A stretch of DNA of 64,000 bases from Oscillatoria nigro-viridis PCC 7112 (GCF_000317475.1 NC_019729.1:5408501-5472500), one strand, 5' to 3'. Counted from the first letter of the stretch, positions 25,016-33,857 are shown. The notes: generated by a model not told the origin, from the sequence alone. A program made the numbers and translations.

Positions 25016-26476
25016 TCAGATAGCGATGTGTTGCCCAACGGCTAAAACTAAATTTTCAGTCCAGAAATTAGCCAATTCGGCGCTGGCAGCTTCCACCATA
25101 ACTCGGATTAGCGGTTCAGTGCCAGAAGCGCGAACCAAAACCCGTCCCTGTTCGCCCATTGCTGTTGTAGCACGTTCGATCGCACTTTGCATTGCCTCGC
25201 ACTCGTGCCATTTCAGGCGTTTTTCGCGATCCTCCACCCGAATATTTCGCAGCAACTGCGGATAAGTTTGGAAACTGCCACTTACCAATTGTGCCAAAGA
25301 TTCCCCGGACTGGCGCACCAGCGAAGCCAAATGCAAAGCTGTCAGCAAACCGTCGCCGCTGACACCGTAATGCGGACAAAGAATGTGTCCCGACTGTTCG
25401 CCGCCCAACATCGCACCGGTGCGCTGCATTTCCGCGTGAACGTACTGATCTCCGACGTTGGTTCTAGTTAGTTTGCCGCCCAATTCTTCCCAAGCTCGCT
25501 CGAAGCCGAGGTTAGCCATTACAGTAGAAATAATTAAATTGGACGGTAACTGTTGCGAGTCGCGCAACTGCCTGCCCCACAGATAAAGAATGTAATCGCC
25601 GTCAATCGTTCGACCTTGGTTGTCAACACCCAAAACTCGATCGGCATCGCCGTCAAAAGCAAAGCCCAAATCGGCATTGTGTTCCAAAACCGCCGCTTGC
25701 AAACTGTCGAGATGAGTAGAACCGCAGTTAACATTAATGCGAGATCCATCAGGAGAGTCGTGCAAACAGATCACATCCGCCCCCATTTGCGCGAACACCG
25801 CCGGCCCCAAACCCGCAGCGGCCCCCCAAGCCAAATCCAAAACTATCCGCATTCCCTCCAAATTCATCTGTTGCAGCGAATCACAGAGCGAAGCGGCATA
25901 ATCTTTCACCAACTCAGCGCGATGGTAGTGGTGTCCCCAAGCCAAGCTAGCAACCGGAACCTTTGCCCCCCGGATTCCCGCTTCGATTTGTTCCTGCAAC
26001 TGCTGCGACAGCTTCGAGCCGTTTGAGTCGAAAAATTTAATGCCGTTGTCTTCTGGGGGATTGTGAGAAGCCGAAATCATCACTCCGCCGACCGACTCCG
26101 AAACGCTTGCCAGATAAGCAACGCAGGGAGTGGGGCACAATCCCAAATTCCACACTTCCAAACCGGCGGCCGTCAAACCCGCTGACAGTGCCATTGCCAG
26201 CATATCGCTGGAATTCCTGCTGTCTTGCCCCAAAATCACAGGCCCCTGGTTGGGGGAATTTTGGCGTAGAACTTGCCCAGCCCAGAAGCCCACTTGCAGG
26301 GCTAGGGGTGCATTCAGCAATTCTCCAACTTTCCCGCGAATGCCGTCTGTGCCGAAGAGTTTGGTATTGGGCAGGGAGAGGCTATCTCCTAGCAGAATCG
26401 TATCGCGTTTGACTGGCTGTACCGAGTTAACAGCTTGAAAGTCGCTGCCACGAGGGCGCGAAGGTGTCTGAACCAT
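25016..26476 (-). CDS. glmM: Phosphoglucosamine mutase
   Basis: This 486-residue enzyme interconverts glucosamine-6-phosphate and glucosamine-1-phosphate for UDP-GlcNAc synthesis. LFGTDGIRGKVGE opens the domain. The phosphoserine is Ser137 in ISASHNPPEDNG, the metal loop is FAFDGDADRVLGVD, the sugar-binding loop is GGEQSGHI, and the phosphate loop is VRASGTEPLIRVMVE. A start ten codons earlier is possible, but the ATG at 26474-26476 has AAAGGAG six bases before it, so I prefer it. It lies upstream of the glycan block on the same strand, across a 190-base spacer. Confidence 0.97.
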   Translation of the reverse strand: MVQTPSRPRGSDFQAVNSVQPVKRDTILLGDSLSLPNTKLFGTDGIRGKVGELLNAPLALQVGFWAGQVLRQNSPNQGPVILGQDSRNSSDMLAMALSAGLTAAGLEVWNLGLCPTPCVAYLASVSESVGGVMISASHNPPEDNGIKFFDSNGSKLSQQLQEQIEAGIRGAKVPVASLAWGHHYHRAELVKDYAASLCDSLQQMNLEGMRIVLDLAWGAAAGLGPAVFAQMGADVICLHDSPDGSRINVNCGSTHLDSLQAAVLEHNADLGFAFDGDADRVLGVDNQGRTIDGDYILYLWGRQLRDSQQLPSNLIISTVMANLGFERAWEELGGKLTRTNVGDQYVHAEMQRTGAMLGGEQSGHILCPHYGVSGDGLLTALHLASLVRQSGESLAQLVSGSFQTYPQLLRNIRVEDREKRLKWHECEAMQSAIERATTAMGEQGRVLVRASGTEPLIRVMVEAASAELANFWTENLVLAVGQHIAI

Positions 26477-26714
26477 ATTCACTCCTTTAGGAATATTCAC
26501 ACTCACACTTTGGGTTCATGTTACAACTGAAAGCTTTATTTTCAGCCTAAACTCCATTTATTTCGTCAATTGCTGAGGCAACTTGCTCTGACAACCTACG
26601 CACAAAGCTTAACTTCATCGGAAAAATTTGTATTGTATTTAAGGAAAAAACTTTTAGTCCGGGCGCCCCCACGCCCGGAAACCCGGTTTCTTTCTGCCTC
26701 CAGGCGTCACCGCG

Positions 26715-26855
26715 AATTTCAAAGGTGGTACCCGCCACGCGATCGATCCGTGGAATCAATCGAAAGCATCTCAAATCGAAAATCCTCAAGAAAGAGCATT
26801 TATCTCGCGCAAGTCAATCGAAAATCGCGCAATCGAAAATCGCGCAATCGATTGA
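26715..26855. repeat. Second copy of the 3474-type interspersed repeat
   Basis: ATTTCAAAGGTGGTACCCGC through CCGTGGAATCAAT is followed by TTATCTCGCGCAAGTCAATC as at 3474-3604, but the heptamers between have drifted (AAATCGA units such as GAAAATCGCGCAATC). It lies just past the stop of rsmD. Confidence 0.85.
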
Positions 26856-26876
26856 CGCTGCTGCGGTTTGAGCCGA

Positions 26877-27422
26877 TCATCGGCAACTGCGGGTATAGAA
26901 GGTTAATGCTGTATTGCCGTATATTTTATGGCGGCAAATTTCTAGGCCGGAAATCGGTTGTGTCGATCGCTCCGGGCTGTGTTCGACGGCCATTTCGCCG
27001 AGGAGTGCTAGCATTTCTTGGCTGGCGATCGTGTTTAACACAGGTTCGTACAAGTCGCTGGCGTAGGGCGGATCGAAGTAAATGCGATCGAACTGCTGCC
27101 CCGCTAGTGCCGCCAACTTCGCCGTCGCGTTTCCCCGCAGTATTTGGAATGTTTGGGACGAGTCTGCTACTTGCTCCCAGTTTTGGCGGATAATCGCACA
27201 AGCTTTCGCCGACTGTTCGATGCCAGTGACACTCGCAGCTTGCCGACACAAAGCTTCTGCACCCATCGAACCGCTGCCTGTACAAATGTCAAGCCACCTG
27301 CAATCTGCGATCGTCCCTTGCCAAATATTAAATAAAGCTTCTCTGACTCGCGAAGGTGTAGGGCGAGTTGCGAGTCCCGGCAGGGTTTTGATTTGGCGGT
27401 TGCCACTGATTCTCAGACTCAT
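26877..27422 (-). CDS. rsmD: 16S rRNA (guanine966-N2)-methyltransferase
   Basis: The product has 181 residues. It methylates G966 of 16S rRNA during small-subunit assembly. The RsmD pattern is intact: GLATRPTPSRVREALFNIW, WLDICTGSGSMGAEAL (SAM site) and RIYFDPPYASDLYE with the catalytic DPPY. An imperfect heptamer array (27425-27446, TTTTAGA) lies four bases upstream of the start codon, as also seen for purN. It stands between the 26715 repeat and hisH and is convergent with neither. Confidence 0.95.
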   Translation of the reverse strand: MSLRISGNRQIKTLPGLATRPTPSRVREALFNIWQGTIADCRWLDICTGSGSMGAEALCRQAASVTGIEQSAKACAIIRQNWEQVADSSQTFQILRGNATAKLAALAGQQFDRIYFDPPYASDLYEPVLNTIASQEMLALLGEMAVEHSPERSTQPISGLEICRHKIYGNTALTFYTRSCR

Positions 27423-27424
27423 AC

Positions 27425-27446
27425 AATTTTAGATTTTAGATTTTAC
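27425..27446. repeat. Heptamer STRR upstream of rsmD
   Basis: About three copies of TTTTAGA (AAAATCT on the coding strand), the last imperfect (TTTTACA), begin three bases from the rsmD start codon. No Shine-Dalgarno is visible. Confidence 0.8.
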
Positions 27447-27533
27447 ATTGGGGATGACTGACTAAATATGAATTTGGTGCAGACTTACAGTTGCATTCTT
27501 TATTAAAACTGGTATCATTTAAAACTATAAACA

Positions 27534-27558
27534 CCCGGTTTATACCGCAAACCGGGTT
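27534..27558. terminator. Hairpin downstream of hisH
   Basis: ACCCGGTTT (27534-27542) pairs with AAACCGGGT (27550-27558), 9 base pairs around a 7-base loop. It lies 13 bases past the hisH stop codon. The T-run is stronger on the plus side. Confidence 0.65.
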
Positions 27559-27571
27559 TTGCACAAATCGC

Positions 27572-28207
27572 CTAAGCGGGTACTTTTTCCCTCACCAGAC
27601 TGACAAAATTTGACAGCATTTGCAATCCCGTACTCGAAGACTTTTCCGGGTGAAATTGCACGGCCATCAGATTGTCTTTAGCTATAGCCGCCGTCACGTT
27701 TTGACTGCCGTGAGTCACAATTGCCGATCGCACTTCCCAATCAACTGGATCGACATAATAAGAATGCACGAAATAAACCCAAGGATCGGACGGTAAATTT
27801 TGCCACAGCGACAAATCCGGCTGAGTTAATTGCAATTGATTCCATCCCATGTGGGGAATTGTCAAACCCGGTTCCGACCGAAATCGGCGCACTTTTCCGG
27901 CAATTACGCCCAATCCCGGTTCTACACCTTCTTCGGAACTTTCAAACAGAATTTGCAAACCCAAACAAATGCCTAAAAAAGGTTTTCGCGAGGCGATCGC
28001 CCTTTTTATCGGTTCTATCAAATTGCGCGATCGTAAATTCTGCATTGCCGGGTCAAACGAACCCACTCCCGGCAAAACCACCGCATCAGCCTGCTCGATT
28101 ATAGCAGGAGAATCTGTAATTTTTGGCACTGCGCCCACATTTTCCAAGCCTTTACAGACCGAGTGCAGATTGCCCATGTCATAGTCTACTACTGCAATGA
28201 CAGACAT
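27572..28207 (-). CDS. hisH: Imidazole glycerol phosphate synthase, glutaminase subunit
   Basis: This 211-residue subunit releases ammonia from glutamine and passes it to HisF, forming imidazole glycerol phosphate and AICAR in histidine biosynthesis. The class I glutaminase triad is clear: Cys81 in FLGICLGLQILFE, His185 and Glu187 in VQFHPEKSS. The oxyanion strand is VLPGVGSF. Length is standard. It is divergent from the C15-like gene at 28254; a frame from 28197 would overlap it by 11 bases, which I did not accept. hisF is not in the window. Confidence 0.96.
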   Translation of the reverse strand: MSVIAVVDYDMGNLHSVCKGLENVGAVPKITDSPAIIEQADAVVLPGVGSFDPAMQNLRSRNLIEPIKRAIASRKPFLGICLGLQILFESSEEGVEPGLGVIAGKVRRFRSEPGLTIPHMGWNQLQLTQPDLSLWQNLPSDPWVYFVHSYYVDPVDWEVRSAIVTHGSQNVTAAIAKDNLMAVQFHPEKSSSTGLQMLSNFVSLVREKVPA

Positions 28208-28253
28208 TGACTTACTTGCCTTATATGATCGATATCAGTATTATTGCACAAAT

Positions 28254-28775
28254 ATGACTGCGAAAATCCTGCTAACCTCATTTGATACTTGGCTTCCCCA
28301 TCAGAAATCCAACTCCTCGGACGACTTATTAGCCAAGATTTCCCAGATCGAATCTTTGCCTGATTCCCTAACTTTTTTGAGGAAACTGCCAGTAGATTTT
28401 CAGCGAGCACCTAATTTAGCGATCGCCGAAATCAACCAACTCCAACCCGACACTATTATCTGCTGCGGCATGGCAGAAAGTCGGCAAAAATTAACCGTAG
28501 AATCTTGCGCTTGCTGCGATAGCGACATTCTGAAAACAGCAGTTAATCTCGAACCGCTAGTCGCTGATTTAGGTGCAACAGAAATCAGCCACGAAGCCGG
28601 AAAATTTGTTTGCGAAGCCCTATATTATGCGGTTTTAAAACATATTTGCGATTCTCAAATAGCCGCTAAATGTATTTTCGTCCACGTACCAATTTTAACT
28701 CCAGACAACGCTGACAAAATTGTCGCCGATTTTTTATTAGTTATGCGTCGCCTAACTCTCGCAGCTAATAAATAA
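28254..28775 (+). CDS. Peptidase C15-like (pyroglutamyl-peptidase I fold)
   Basis: The product has 173 residues. KILLTSFDTWLPHQKSNSS is the C15 opening. The expected triad can be placed: Glu83 in LTVESCACC, Cys120 in SHEAGKFVCEALYYAVL, and His144 in IFVHVPIL. If active it would remove N-terminal pyroglutamate from peptides. The region between the first glycine-rich strand and the Glu is shorter than in typical PCPs, so activity is uncertain. An upstream ATG at 28197 exists, but the conserved start is MTAKILLTSF at 28254. Standalone. Confidence 0.8.
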   Translation: MTAKILLTSFDTWLPHQKSNSSDDLLAKISQIESLPDSLTFLRKLPVDFQRAPNLAIAEINQLQPDTIICCGMAESRQKLTVESCACCDSDILKTAVNLEPLVADLGATEISHEAGKFVCEALYYAVLKHICDSQIAAKCIFVHVPILTPDNADKIVADFLLVMRRLTLAANK

Positions 28776-28786
28776 GTCGTTTTAAT

Positions 28787-28907
28787 CTGAGATATTGCAC
28801 CATTTTTATGAACAGGCAAGATGCCTGTTCCACAAAGTGAATTTTCTTGTGGGGTGGGCATCCTGCCCGCCCATAAAAACCCTATTGAGAATGGTGCAAC
28901 ATCTCAG
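28787..28907. mobile_element. MITE family A, copy 1 (121 bp)
   Basis: The left end CTGAGATATTGCACCATTTT and right end AGAATGGTGCAACATCTCAG are inverted repeats. Inside are the AACAGGC palindrome (about 28803-28828) and a GTGGGGTGGGC...GCCCGCCCA unit. It is flanked by TTTAAT (28781-28786) and TCTAAT (28908-28913), possibly a degenerate target duplication. It has no coding capacity. The other complete copy is at 35101-35223. Confidence 0.8.
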
Positions 28908-28939
28908 TCTAATTCAACATAAAAATTGGTTTAGTATTC

Positions 28940-28972
28940 AGAAACCCGGACTTTTAAAGAAACCGGGTTTCT
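28940..28972 (+). terminator. AGAAACCCGG-type hairpin
   Basis: AGAAACCCGG (28940-28949) pairs with CCGGGTTTCT (28963-28972) across a 13-base loop. The same stem occurs at 59255-59287. Between the C15-like gene and the minus-strand flavin reductase it could serve both. Confidence 0.65.
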
Positions 28973-29015
28973 CAGTGTTAGTTTTTTTTACTAACAACTG
29001 CCAACTGCCAAGTCA

Positions 29016-29498
29016 TTAGCCGCCGTAATTCCAACCGGTGCTTTCTAGCAGCAACGGATTGCCTTCTCGGTGGACGCCTGCCGCCAAAACTTCTCCCACA
29101 TAAACCGTGTGATCCCCGTGTTCCACAGCGCCGACAACTTTGCACTCGATGTAACCCAGAGAATCCGAGATAATCGGACAACCAGTTTCCGCGCCGGGAT
29201 AAAATTCTACATCCTCAAATTTATTGCCAACGCGGCGCTGCTGCTTGAAGAATTTCTGGGCTAAGTCTTTTTGCCCTGCTTCTAGGAAACTCAAAGCAAA
29301 GACACCGCTGGCTTTGATCATGGCGTGGGATTTGGAGTCTTGCTTGACGCAGTTGACAACTAAGGGAGGGGTAAAAGAAGATTGCATCACCCAGCTAGCG
29401 GTGAAACCGTTGACTTCCTCCCCGTCTTTGACACCGCAGATGTACAATCCGTGAGGGATTTTCCGCAAGATGGTCTTTTTAGCTTGTTCGTCTAGCAC
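29016..29498 (-). CDS. Flavin reductase-like FMN-binding protein
   Basis: This 160-residue protein is of the flavin reductase-like domain (split-barrel FMN binding). Visible features: KIPHGLYICGVKDGEEVNGFTASWVMQSSFTPPLVVNCVKQDSKSH, the block that holds FMN, FALSFLEAGQKDLAQKFF, and the closing DHTVYVGEVLAAGVHREGNPLLL. It resembles the C-terminal reductase module of cyanobacterial flavodiiron proteins but stands alone, without the lactamase or flavodoxin parts. Probably cytoplasmic, using NAD(P)H to reduce flavin or a partner protein. Confidence 0.88.
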   Translation of the reverse strand: MLDEQAKKTILRKIPHGLYICGVKDGEEVNGFTASWVMQSSFTPPLVVNCVKQDSKSHAMIKASGVFALSFLEAGQKDLAQKFFKQQRRVGNKFEDVEFYPGAETGCPIISDSLGYIECKVVGAVEHGDHTVYVGEVLAAGVHREGNPLLLESTGWNYGG

Positions 29499-29650
29499 GG
29501 GCTTACCTGTTCGATCGATAATTCTACACCGCTCAGTTTACCAATGTCGGGCCCACAAACCCACCTGTCTTAAGGGCTATTCGCTAATATTGCCTTTTTC
29601 GAGCCCAAACTTGACACCAGTTTTAAGTGACAATTAACAACTCAAAACTA

Positions 29651-30487
29651 TTATGCAACTCCGTGCTTCTTAAACCAATCTTGCATCTGTTTCCAAGCAT
29701 CCTTAGCTTCTTTTTCCCGGTAAGTGGCGCGATAGTCGGCGTTAAAACCGTGGGGCGCATCTGGATAAAGCACAATTTCCGAACCGCTGCTACCAGTTTT
29801 GAGAACTTCCCGCATTTTCTCGACTGTATCGTTGGGAATTGACTCGTCTTTGCCACCGTAAAGCCCCAATACAGGTACTTTCAAAGTTGCTGCAAGGTCG
29901 ATCGGCTGTTTGGGAGTTAAAGCCGTAGAATCGGCAACCAAACGCCCGTACCAAGCCACTCCAGCTTTGACTTTTGGGTTGTGAGAAGAGTACAGCCAAA
30001 CAATTCTGCCGCCCCAGCAAAATCCTGTAATTCCCAACTTATTAATATTGCCTTTTCCTGATTTTTGTGCCCACTCTACGGTAGCATCTAAATCGGACAT
30101 AACTTGAGCGTCGGGAACTTTCGAGACAACTTTACTAATAATTTCTTGGATGTCGGTGATTTTAGAAACATCACCTTGACGGGCAAACATTTCTGGGGCG
30201 ATCGCTAAATAACCTAATTTGGCAAAACGGCGGCAAATATCTTGAATGTGGGCGTGAACTCCGAAGATTTCTTGAATTACTAAAATTACTGGAAAATTGC
30301 TGCCGCTGGCTGGCATTGCTCTGTAGGCTGGAATTTGCCCGTCTTTGACGGGAATTTTTACCTCACCTGCTATTAAACCAGCAGCATCCGTATTGATAAC
30401 GGCAGCCGCAATAGGATGAACTGCTAAGGCAAATCCGGCGCTTAATGCGGTGACAGTGATAAATTGTCTGCGAGTTAAGTCTTTCAT
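29651..30487 (-). CDS. Dienelactone hydrolase-family protein with signal sequence
   Basis: This 278-residue alpha/beta hydrolase has the dienelactone-hydrolase triad: Cys157 in ITGFCWGGRI, Asp214 in YGGKDESIP and His246 in DAPHGFNAD. A twin-arginine-like start (MKDLTRRQFITVTALSAGFALAV) suggests export. The open frame runs 32 codons further upstream, but those codons translate CCCCATT repeats (PIPYAQFPIP), so the ATG at 30485-30487 is chosen. The substrate is unknown. The repeat array stands directly before the ATG. Confidence 0.9.
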   Translation of the reverse strand: MKDLTRRQFITVTALSAGFALAVHPIAAAVINTDAAGLIAGEVKIPVKDGQIPAYRAMPASGSNFPVILVIQEIFGVHAHIQDICRRFAKLGYLAIAPEMFARQGDVSKITDIQEIISKVVSKVPDAQVMSDLDATVEWAQKSGKGNINKLGITGFCWGGRIVWLYSSHNPKVKAGVAWYGRLVADSTALTPKQPIDLAATLKVPVLGLYGGKDESIPNDTVEKMREVLKTGSSGSEIVLYPDAPHGFNADYRATYREKEAKDAWKQMQDWFKKHGVA

Positions 30488-30587
30488 CGGTAATGGGGAA
30501 TGGGGAATGGGGAATGGGGCATAGGGAATTGGGAATTGGGCATAGGGAACTGGGCATTGCAACTGCCAACTGCCAACTGCCAACTGA
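30488..30587. repeat. Heptamer/octamer STRR block
   Basis: Repeats of GGGGAAT/GGGCATA (about 30492-30555) and AACTGCC (30559-30585) fill the whole gap between cobM and the hydrolase. On the hydrolase coding strand it reads CCCCATT up to within 4 bases of the ATG. Confidence 0.85.
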
Positions 30588-31367
30588 CTACTGACGGAAA
30601 AGCCGATCGTGCTCTGGATGGTACAAGCGCGATCGTCCTTCTGCTGATTTTCCCAACGCCGGACTAATCACATACATTGTCGTTCGGATCAAATTATTTT
30701 CGCGCGTAGCAACGGCCATTTTGTCAAGGGGAACTAGCACAATTTTTTCATCCGGCCAGCCCAACCGATAACAAATCGCTACAGGCAAATCCGAGGGGTA
30801 ATGTTCCATCAATTTAGCTTGAGCTTGTTCGACATGGCGGGCGCTCAAATACAGGCACAAACTCGCTTGATGAGCCGCTAAACTCGCCAATTCTTCGCGT
30901 TCGGGTACTTTTGTTCTGCCGCTAATTCGCGTCAAAATAATTGTCTGTACAATTCCCGGAACTGTCAACTCAATTTTAAGTTTAGCCGCCGCAAGTTGGA
31001 AAGCGCTAATTCCCGGGATTACCTCAAAAGCAATTCCCTCGGAGGCCAAAGCTTGCATTTGTTCGCCGACAGCCCCGTAGAGACAGGGATCGCCGGAATG
31101 GAGGCGGACGACGCTTTTTCCGGCGCGCACTCGTTCCACCATCAAAGGTACAATCTCTTCGAGGGTCTTATCCGCAGTTTGGATCGCTTCTGCATCCGCG
31201 CGCACCCCATGCAAAATTTGCTTTGGGACTAACGAATCAGCAAATAAGATGACATCGGCTGCAGCCAGTAATTTTTGAGCCTTAACAGTCAACAAATCCG
31301 GGTCTCCCGGGCCTGCACCTACAATGTATACCCCTGGAATTAGGGCTTCAATCTCTGTCAAACTCAT
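30588..31367 (-). CDS. cobM: Precorrin-4 C11-methyltransferase
   Basis: This 259-residue SAM-dependent enzyme of corrin-ring (cobalamin) synthesis is in the tetrapyrrole methylase family. The glycine-rich VYIVGAGPGDPDLLTVKAQKLL start, DVILFADSLVP, VVRLHSGDPCLYGAVGEQ and EVIPGISAFQLAAA blocks are all present in order. RISGRTKVPERE is characteristic of CobM/CbiF. Other cob genes are absent from this window. No cobalamin riboswitch was found upstream (31368-31487). Confidence 0.94.
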   Translation of the reverse strand: MSLTEIEALIPGVYIVGAGPGDPDLLTVKAQKLLAAADVILFADSLVPKQILHGVRADAEAIQTADKTLEEIVPLMVERVRAGKSVVRLHSGDPCLYGAVGEQMQALASEGIAFEVIPGISAFQLAAAKLKIELTVPGIVQTIILTRISGRTKVPEREELASLAAHQASLCLYLSARHVEQAQAKLMEHYPSDLPVAICYRLGWPDEKIVLVPLDKMAVATRENNLIRTTMYVISPALGKSAEGRSRLYHPEHDRLFRQ

Positions 31368-31457
31368 TGCTGCTAAAAAATTTGCTAAATTTACGGACTC
31401 TTCCGGATGTACCTATTTTGGTTGGAAGTAAGGGATGGTAGATGCACCCTGGTTTTG

Positions 31458-31489
31458 AACCCTAGAGACTAACCTCTCTGGGGTTTTTT
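31458..31489. terminator. Hairpin between lgt and cobM
   Basis: AACCCTAGAGA (31458-31468) pairs with TCTCTGGGGTT (31475-31485), with one G-T pair. A TTTTTT tract follows on the plus side. On the minus strand, where lgt and cobM lie, the tract precedes the stem, so efficiency in that direction is doubtful. Confidence 0.5.
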
Positions 31490-32384
31490 ATTGATCCTCT
31501 GGGAATTTCTGAGCGCTCTTTGCCCGGCGATCGTAATTCGGGGAGACAACATCGGGCAAAGGTCGATCGAGCAAATAAAGCCAAGCTAACCCGCCCAACC
31601 CTAAAACAATCCCAGTCAAGCTTACCATCTGTGCAGTCCGCAGCGGCCCGAACATCAAACTATCAGTCCGCAACCCTTCAATCCAGACTCTACCGCAACT
31701 GTAAGCTGCGATATAAACCAAAAATAAAGCACCTATTTTCAAGCGAATTTTGCCCTGCAAATCGCGGAAAAATAAAGTCAGAAGCAACCCAAATACTGTT
31801 AAATTCCACAGGGATTCGTAGAGAAATGTAGGGTGGAAGTATTCAAAATTAGCGTAGGCGGGCGGGCGGCTGTTTGGCGGAATATAGAGTTTCCAAGGCA
31901 AATCCGTAGGACGGCCAAAAGCTTCCGAGTTAAAGAAATTTCCCCAGCGTCCGATCGCCTGACCGAGAATTGCCGAAGGCGCGATTAAATCTGCCAATTG
32001 CCAAAAAGAAACTCGCTGGATTTTCGCAAAAATTAAAGCTGCGATCGTTCCCCCCAAAATCGCCCCGTGAATGGCAATTCCGCCTTTCCAAATTGCAATA
32101 ATATCTTCAGGCCTCTGGGCGTATTGCGGCCACTCGAAAGCCACGTAATAAATTCGAGCACAGGGAATAGCGGCCAGAACCAGCCAAATTGCCAAATCAC
32201 CCAACAATTCCGGGTTGACGCGGCGTTTTTGGGCCAAGTATTGGGACAGGCTGACCCCAATCAAGACGGCAGAAGCTATTAACAGCCCGTACCAGCGGAT
32301 AACTACGGGGCCAAGTTGAAAGATAATTGGGCCCGGCGATGTAAATTGAAAGCCTAAAGGCAGCGCAAGAATATTTAGCACCAT
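31488..32384 (-). CDS. lgt: Prolipoprotein diacylglyceryl transferase
   Basis: This 298-residue integral membrane enzyme attaches diacylglycerol from phosphatidylglycerol to the lipobox Cys of prolipoproteins. About seven membrane helices are visible. The family signature GRWGNFFNSEAFGRPTDLPW and the HGAILGG motif are intact, and the C-terminus (about 280-298) is charged and cytoplasmic. It lies upstream of cobM across a hairpin, so co-transcription is uncertain. The region upstream (32385-32581) separates it from a TnpB element. Confidence 0.95.
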   Translation of the reverse strand: MVLNILALPLGFQFTSPGPIIFQLGPVVIRWYGLLIASAVLIGVSLSQYLAQKRRVNPELLGDLAIWLVLAAIPCARIYYVAFEWPQYAQRPEDIIAIWKGGIAIHGAILGGTIAALIFAKIQRVSFWQLADLIAPSAILGQAIGRWGNFFNSEAFGRPTDLPWKLYIPPNSRPPAYANFEYFHPTFLYESLWNLTVFGLLLTLFFRDLQGKIRLKIGALFLVYIAAYSCGRVWIEGLRTDSLMFGPLRTAQMVSLTGIVLGLGGLAWLYLLDRPLPDVVSPNYDRRAKSAQKFPEDQ

Positions 32385-32539
32385 AAAAGTTGCATTAATT
32401 GTGTTGGAAAGCTGTCAAATTTGCATACCCTTTCACAAACTCCAGAGTTTATTTTAGGTGGCGGCGGTCATTTACACGCAATTTTTGTGGAATTTAGCCA
32501 AAAATTAACTTTTTTGTGGAGATTTCTTTTACCTTCTGC

Positions 32540-32616
32540 CTTCTTGAGGATTGACAGCAGCTTTGGTCGAGAAGTTGTGAACTACCCAGCGCTGATGCTA
32601 TCGCATACAGCGTGGG
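32540..32616 (-). ncRNA. Candidate TnpB guide RNA region (3' end of element)
   Basis: At 32584-32616 the end of the tnpB frame folds as an imperfect hairpin: CCCA/TGGG, CGCTG/CAGCG and ATGC/GCAT pairs around TATC. In IS200/IS605 elements the guide (omega) RNA comes from the 3' part of tnpB through the right end of the element, with the following sequence acting as guide. The overlap of a stable hairpin with the last codons here fits that. The exact right border was not determined. Confidence 0.4.
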
Positions 32617-33808
32617 CTTCTGTCTTCGTAGGGGAGTGCCTCAGATTGGACTTACGCCCCACCTTTGGACTTACCTTCCCTCCAACAGCAGAAACGGCTG
32701 TTCCATCCGTCTTTAGCATTCTGATACCTTCATTCCTGATATTTGTTGCAGCATTGCCATCTCTGTCGTGATGAGTGCCACAGTGAGAGCAAGTCCACTC
32801 GCGCACCTCTAGAGACATTTCCGAGACTTGATGCAAACAAACTGAACAGGTTTTCGAGCTAGGAAACCATCGATCAATTTCTACTAACCTACCGCCTTTG
32901 CGGTCTAATTTGTAGCTCAGGAAATTGACAAACATTCCCCAGCCAGCATCAGACATAGCTTTAGCTAAGCAATGATTACGAACCATGCCTTTAACATGAA
33001 GATTTTCTACTATGACAACTTGGTTTTTGTTGACCAGTTTTCCACTGAGTTTATGCAAAAAATCCTGCCGACAATTGGCTACCCGTTCGTGTACCTTAGC
33101 AACTAAATTTTTAGCTTTTTTGCGAGAATTACTGCCATCCTTTTTACGCGCTAACTTTTGCTGCTTGCGCTTGAGATTTTGTTGATGTTTTACAAAATGT
33201 TTAGGATTCTCAAACTTAGAAATCTTAGTGCCATCGGCAGCGATCGCAAAGTGTTTTAATCCTAAGTCAATCCCAGCGATTTTGCCAGAAGTTGAAAATT
33301 CTGGATTTTTACCTTCAATCTCAAATAAAATTGCAGCAAAGTATTTACCCGAAGGGTTTTGGCTAACTGTGACAGTTTTGATTTTTCCATCAATCGGTCG
33401 ATGTAATTTTGCTTTGACTACTCCAAGTTTAGGGAATTTGAGTTCAGAGTCAGAAACTACTTGAACATTTTGGGGGTATTGAATCGACTGCTTATGCTTT
33501 TTTGACTTGAACTTAGGAAACTGAGCTCTTTTGTCAAAAAAGTTTTTACAGGCAGTCGTGAGATTAAGCGTGGCCGCCTGTAGCACTTGACTGTAGCAGT
33601 CACTTAACCATTCATATTCCTTTTTTAGCGCTGGCAGTAAAGCATTTAATGCAGATTGTCCAAGCCCTTTGCCAGTCTCTTGATAGACTTCAATGGACTT
33701 ATTAAGCGCGTAATTCCACCACCAACGAGCGCAACCAAAACTCTGTGCCAGATGCTGGGACTGTCGATCGGTAGGGTATAAACGAACTTTGACAACTTTG
33801 CGTAGCAT
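32582..33808 (-). CDS. tnpB: RNA-guided nuclease TnpB (IS200/IS605 family OrfB)
   Basis: This 408-residue protein has an intact RuvC-like nuclease: Asp181 in GIDLGLKHFA, Glu268 in VIVENLHVKGM and Asp350 in HHDRDGNAATNI. A zinc ribbon has Cys321, Cys324, Cys340 and Cys343. The N-terminal helix-turn-helix region starts with VKVRLYPTDRQSQHLAQSFGCARWWWN. In this family it cleaves DNA at sites matched by the guide RNA and preserves the transposon copy. No tnpA transposase is present, so this is an orphan. It lies between lgt and rlmN. Confidence 0.95.
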   Translation of the reverse strand: MLRKVVKVRLYPTDRQSQHLAQSFGCARWWWNYALNKSIEVYQETGKGLGQSALNALLPALKKEYEWLSDCYSQVLQAATLNLTTACKNFFDKRAQFPKFKSKKHKQSIQYPQNVQVVSDSELKFPKLGVVKAKLHRPIDGKIKTVTVSQNPSGKYFAAILFEIEGKNPEFSTSGKIAGIDLGLKHFAIAADGTKISKFENPKHFVKHQQNLKRKQQKLARKKDGSNSRKKAKNLVAKVHERVANCRQDFLHKLSGKLVNKNQVVIVENLHVKGMVRNHCLAKAMSDAGWGMFVNFLSYKLDRKGGRLVEIDRWFPSSKTCSVCLHQVSEMSLEVREWTCSHCGTHHDRDGNAATNIRNEGIRMLKTDGTAVSAVGGKVSPKVGRKSNLRHSPTKTEAHAVCDSISAG

Positions 33809-33857
33809 TTACTTACTGCTAATTGCTATTAATAGTAAATATTATCTCAAAGGTTTT

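Noticed and set aside
28197..28253. 19-codon extension of the C15-like peptidase
   Set aside because: It would overlap hisH and is not conserved with the family start MTAKILLTSF.
30488..30583. 32-codon N-terminal extension of the dienelactone hydrolase
   Set aside because: It is a translation of CCCCATT repeats (PIPYAQFPIP).
31368..31487. Cobalamin riboswitch upstream of cobM
   Set aside because: The conserved B12-box type sequence is not visible.
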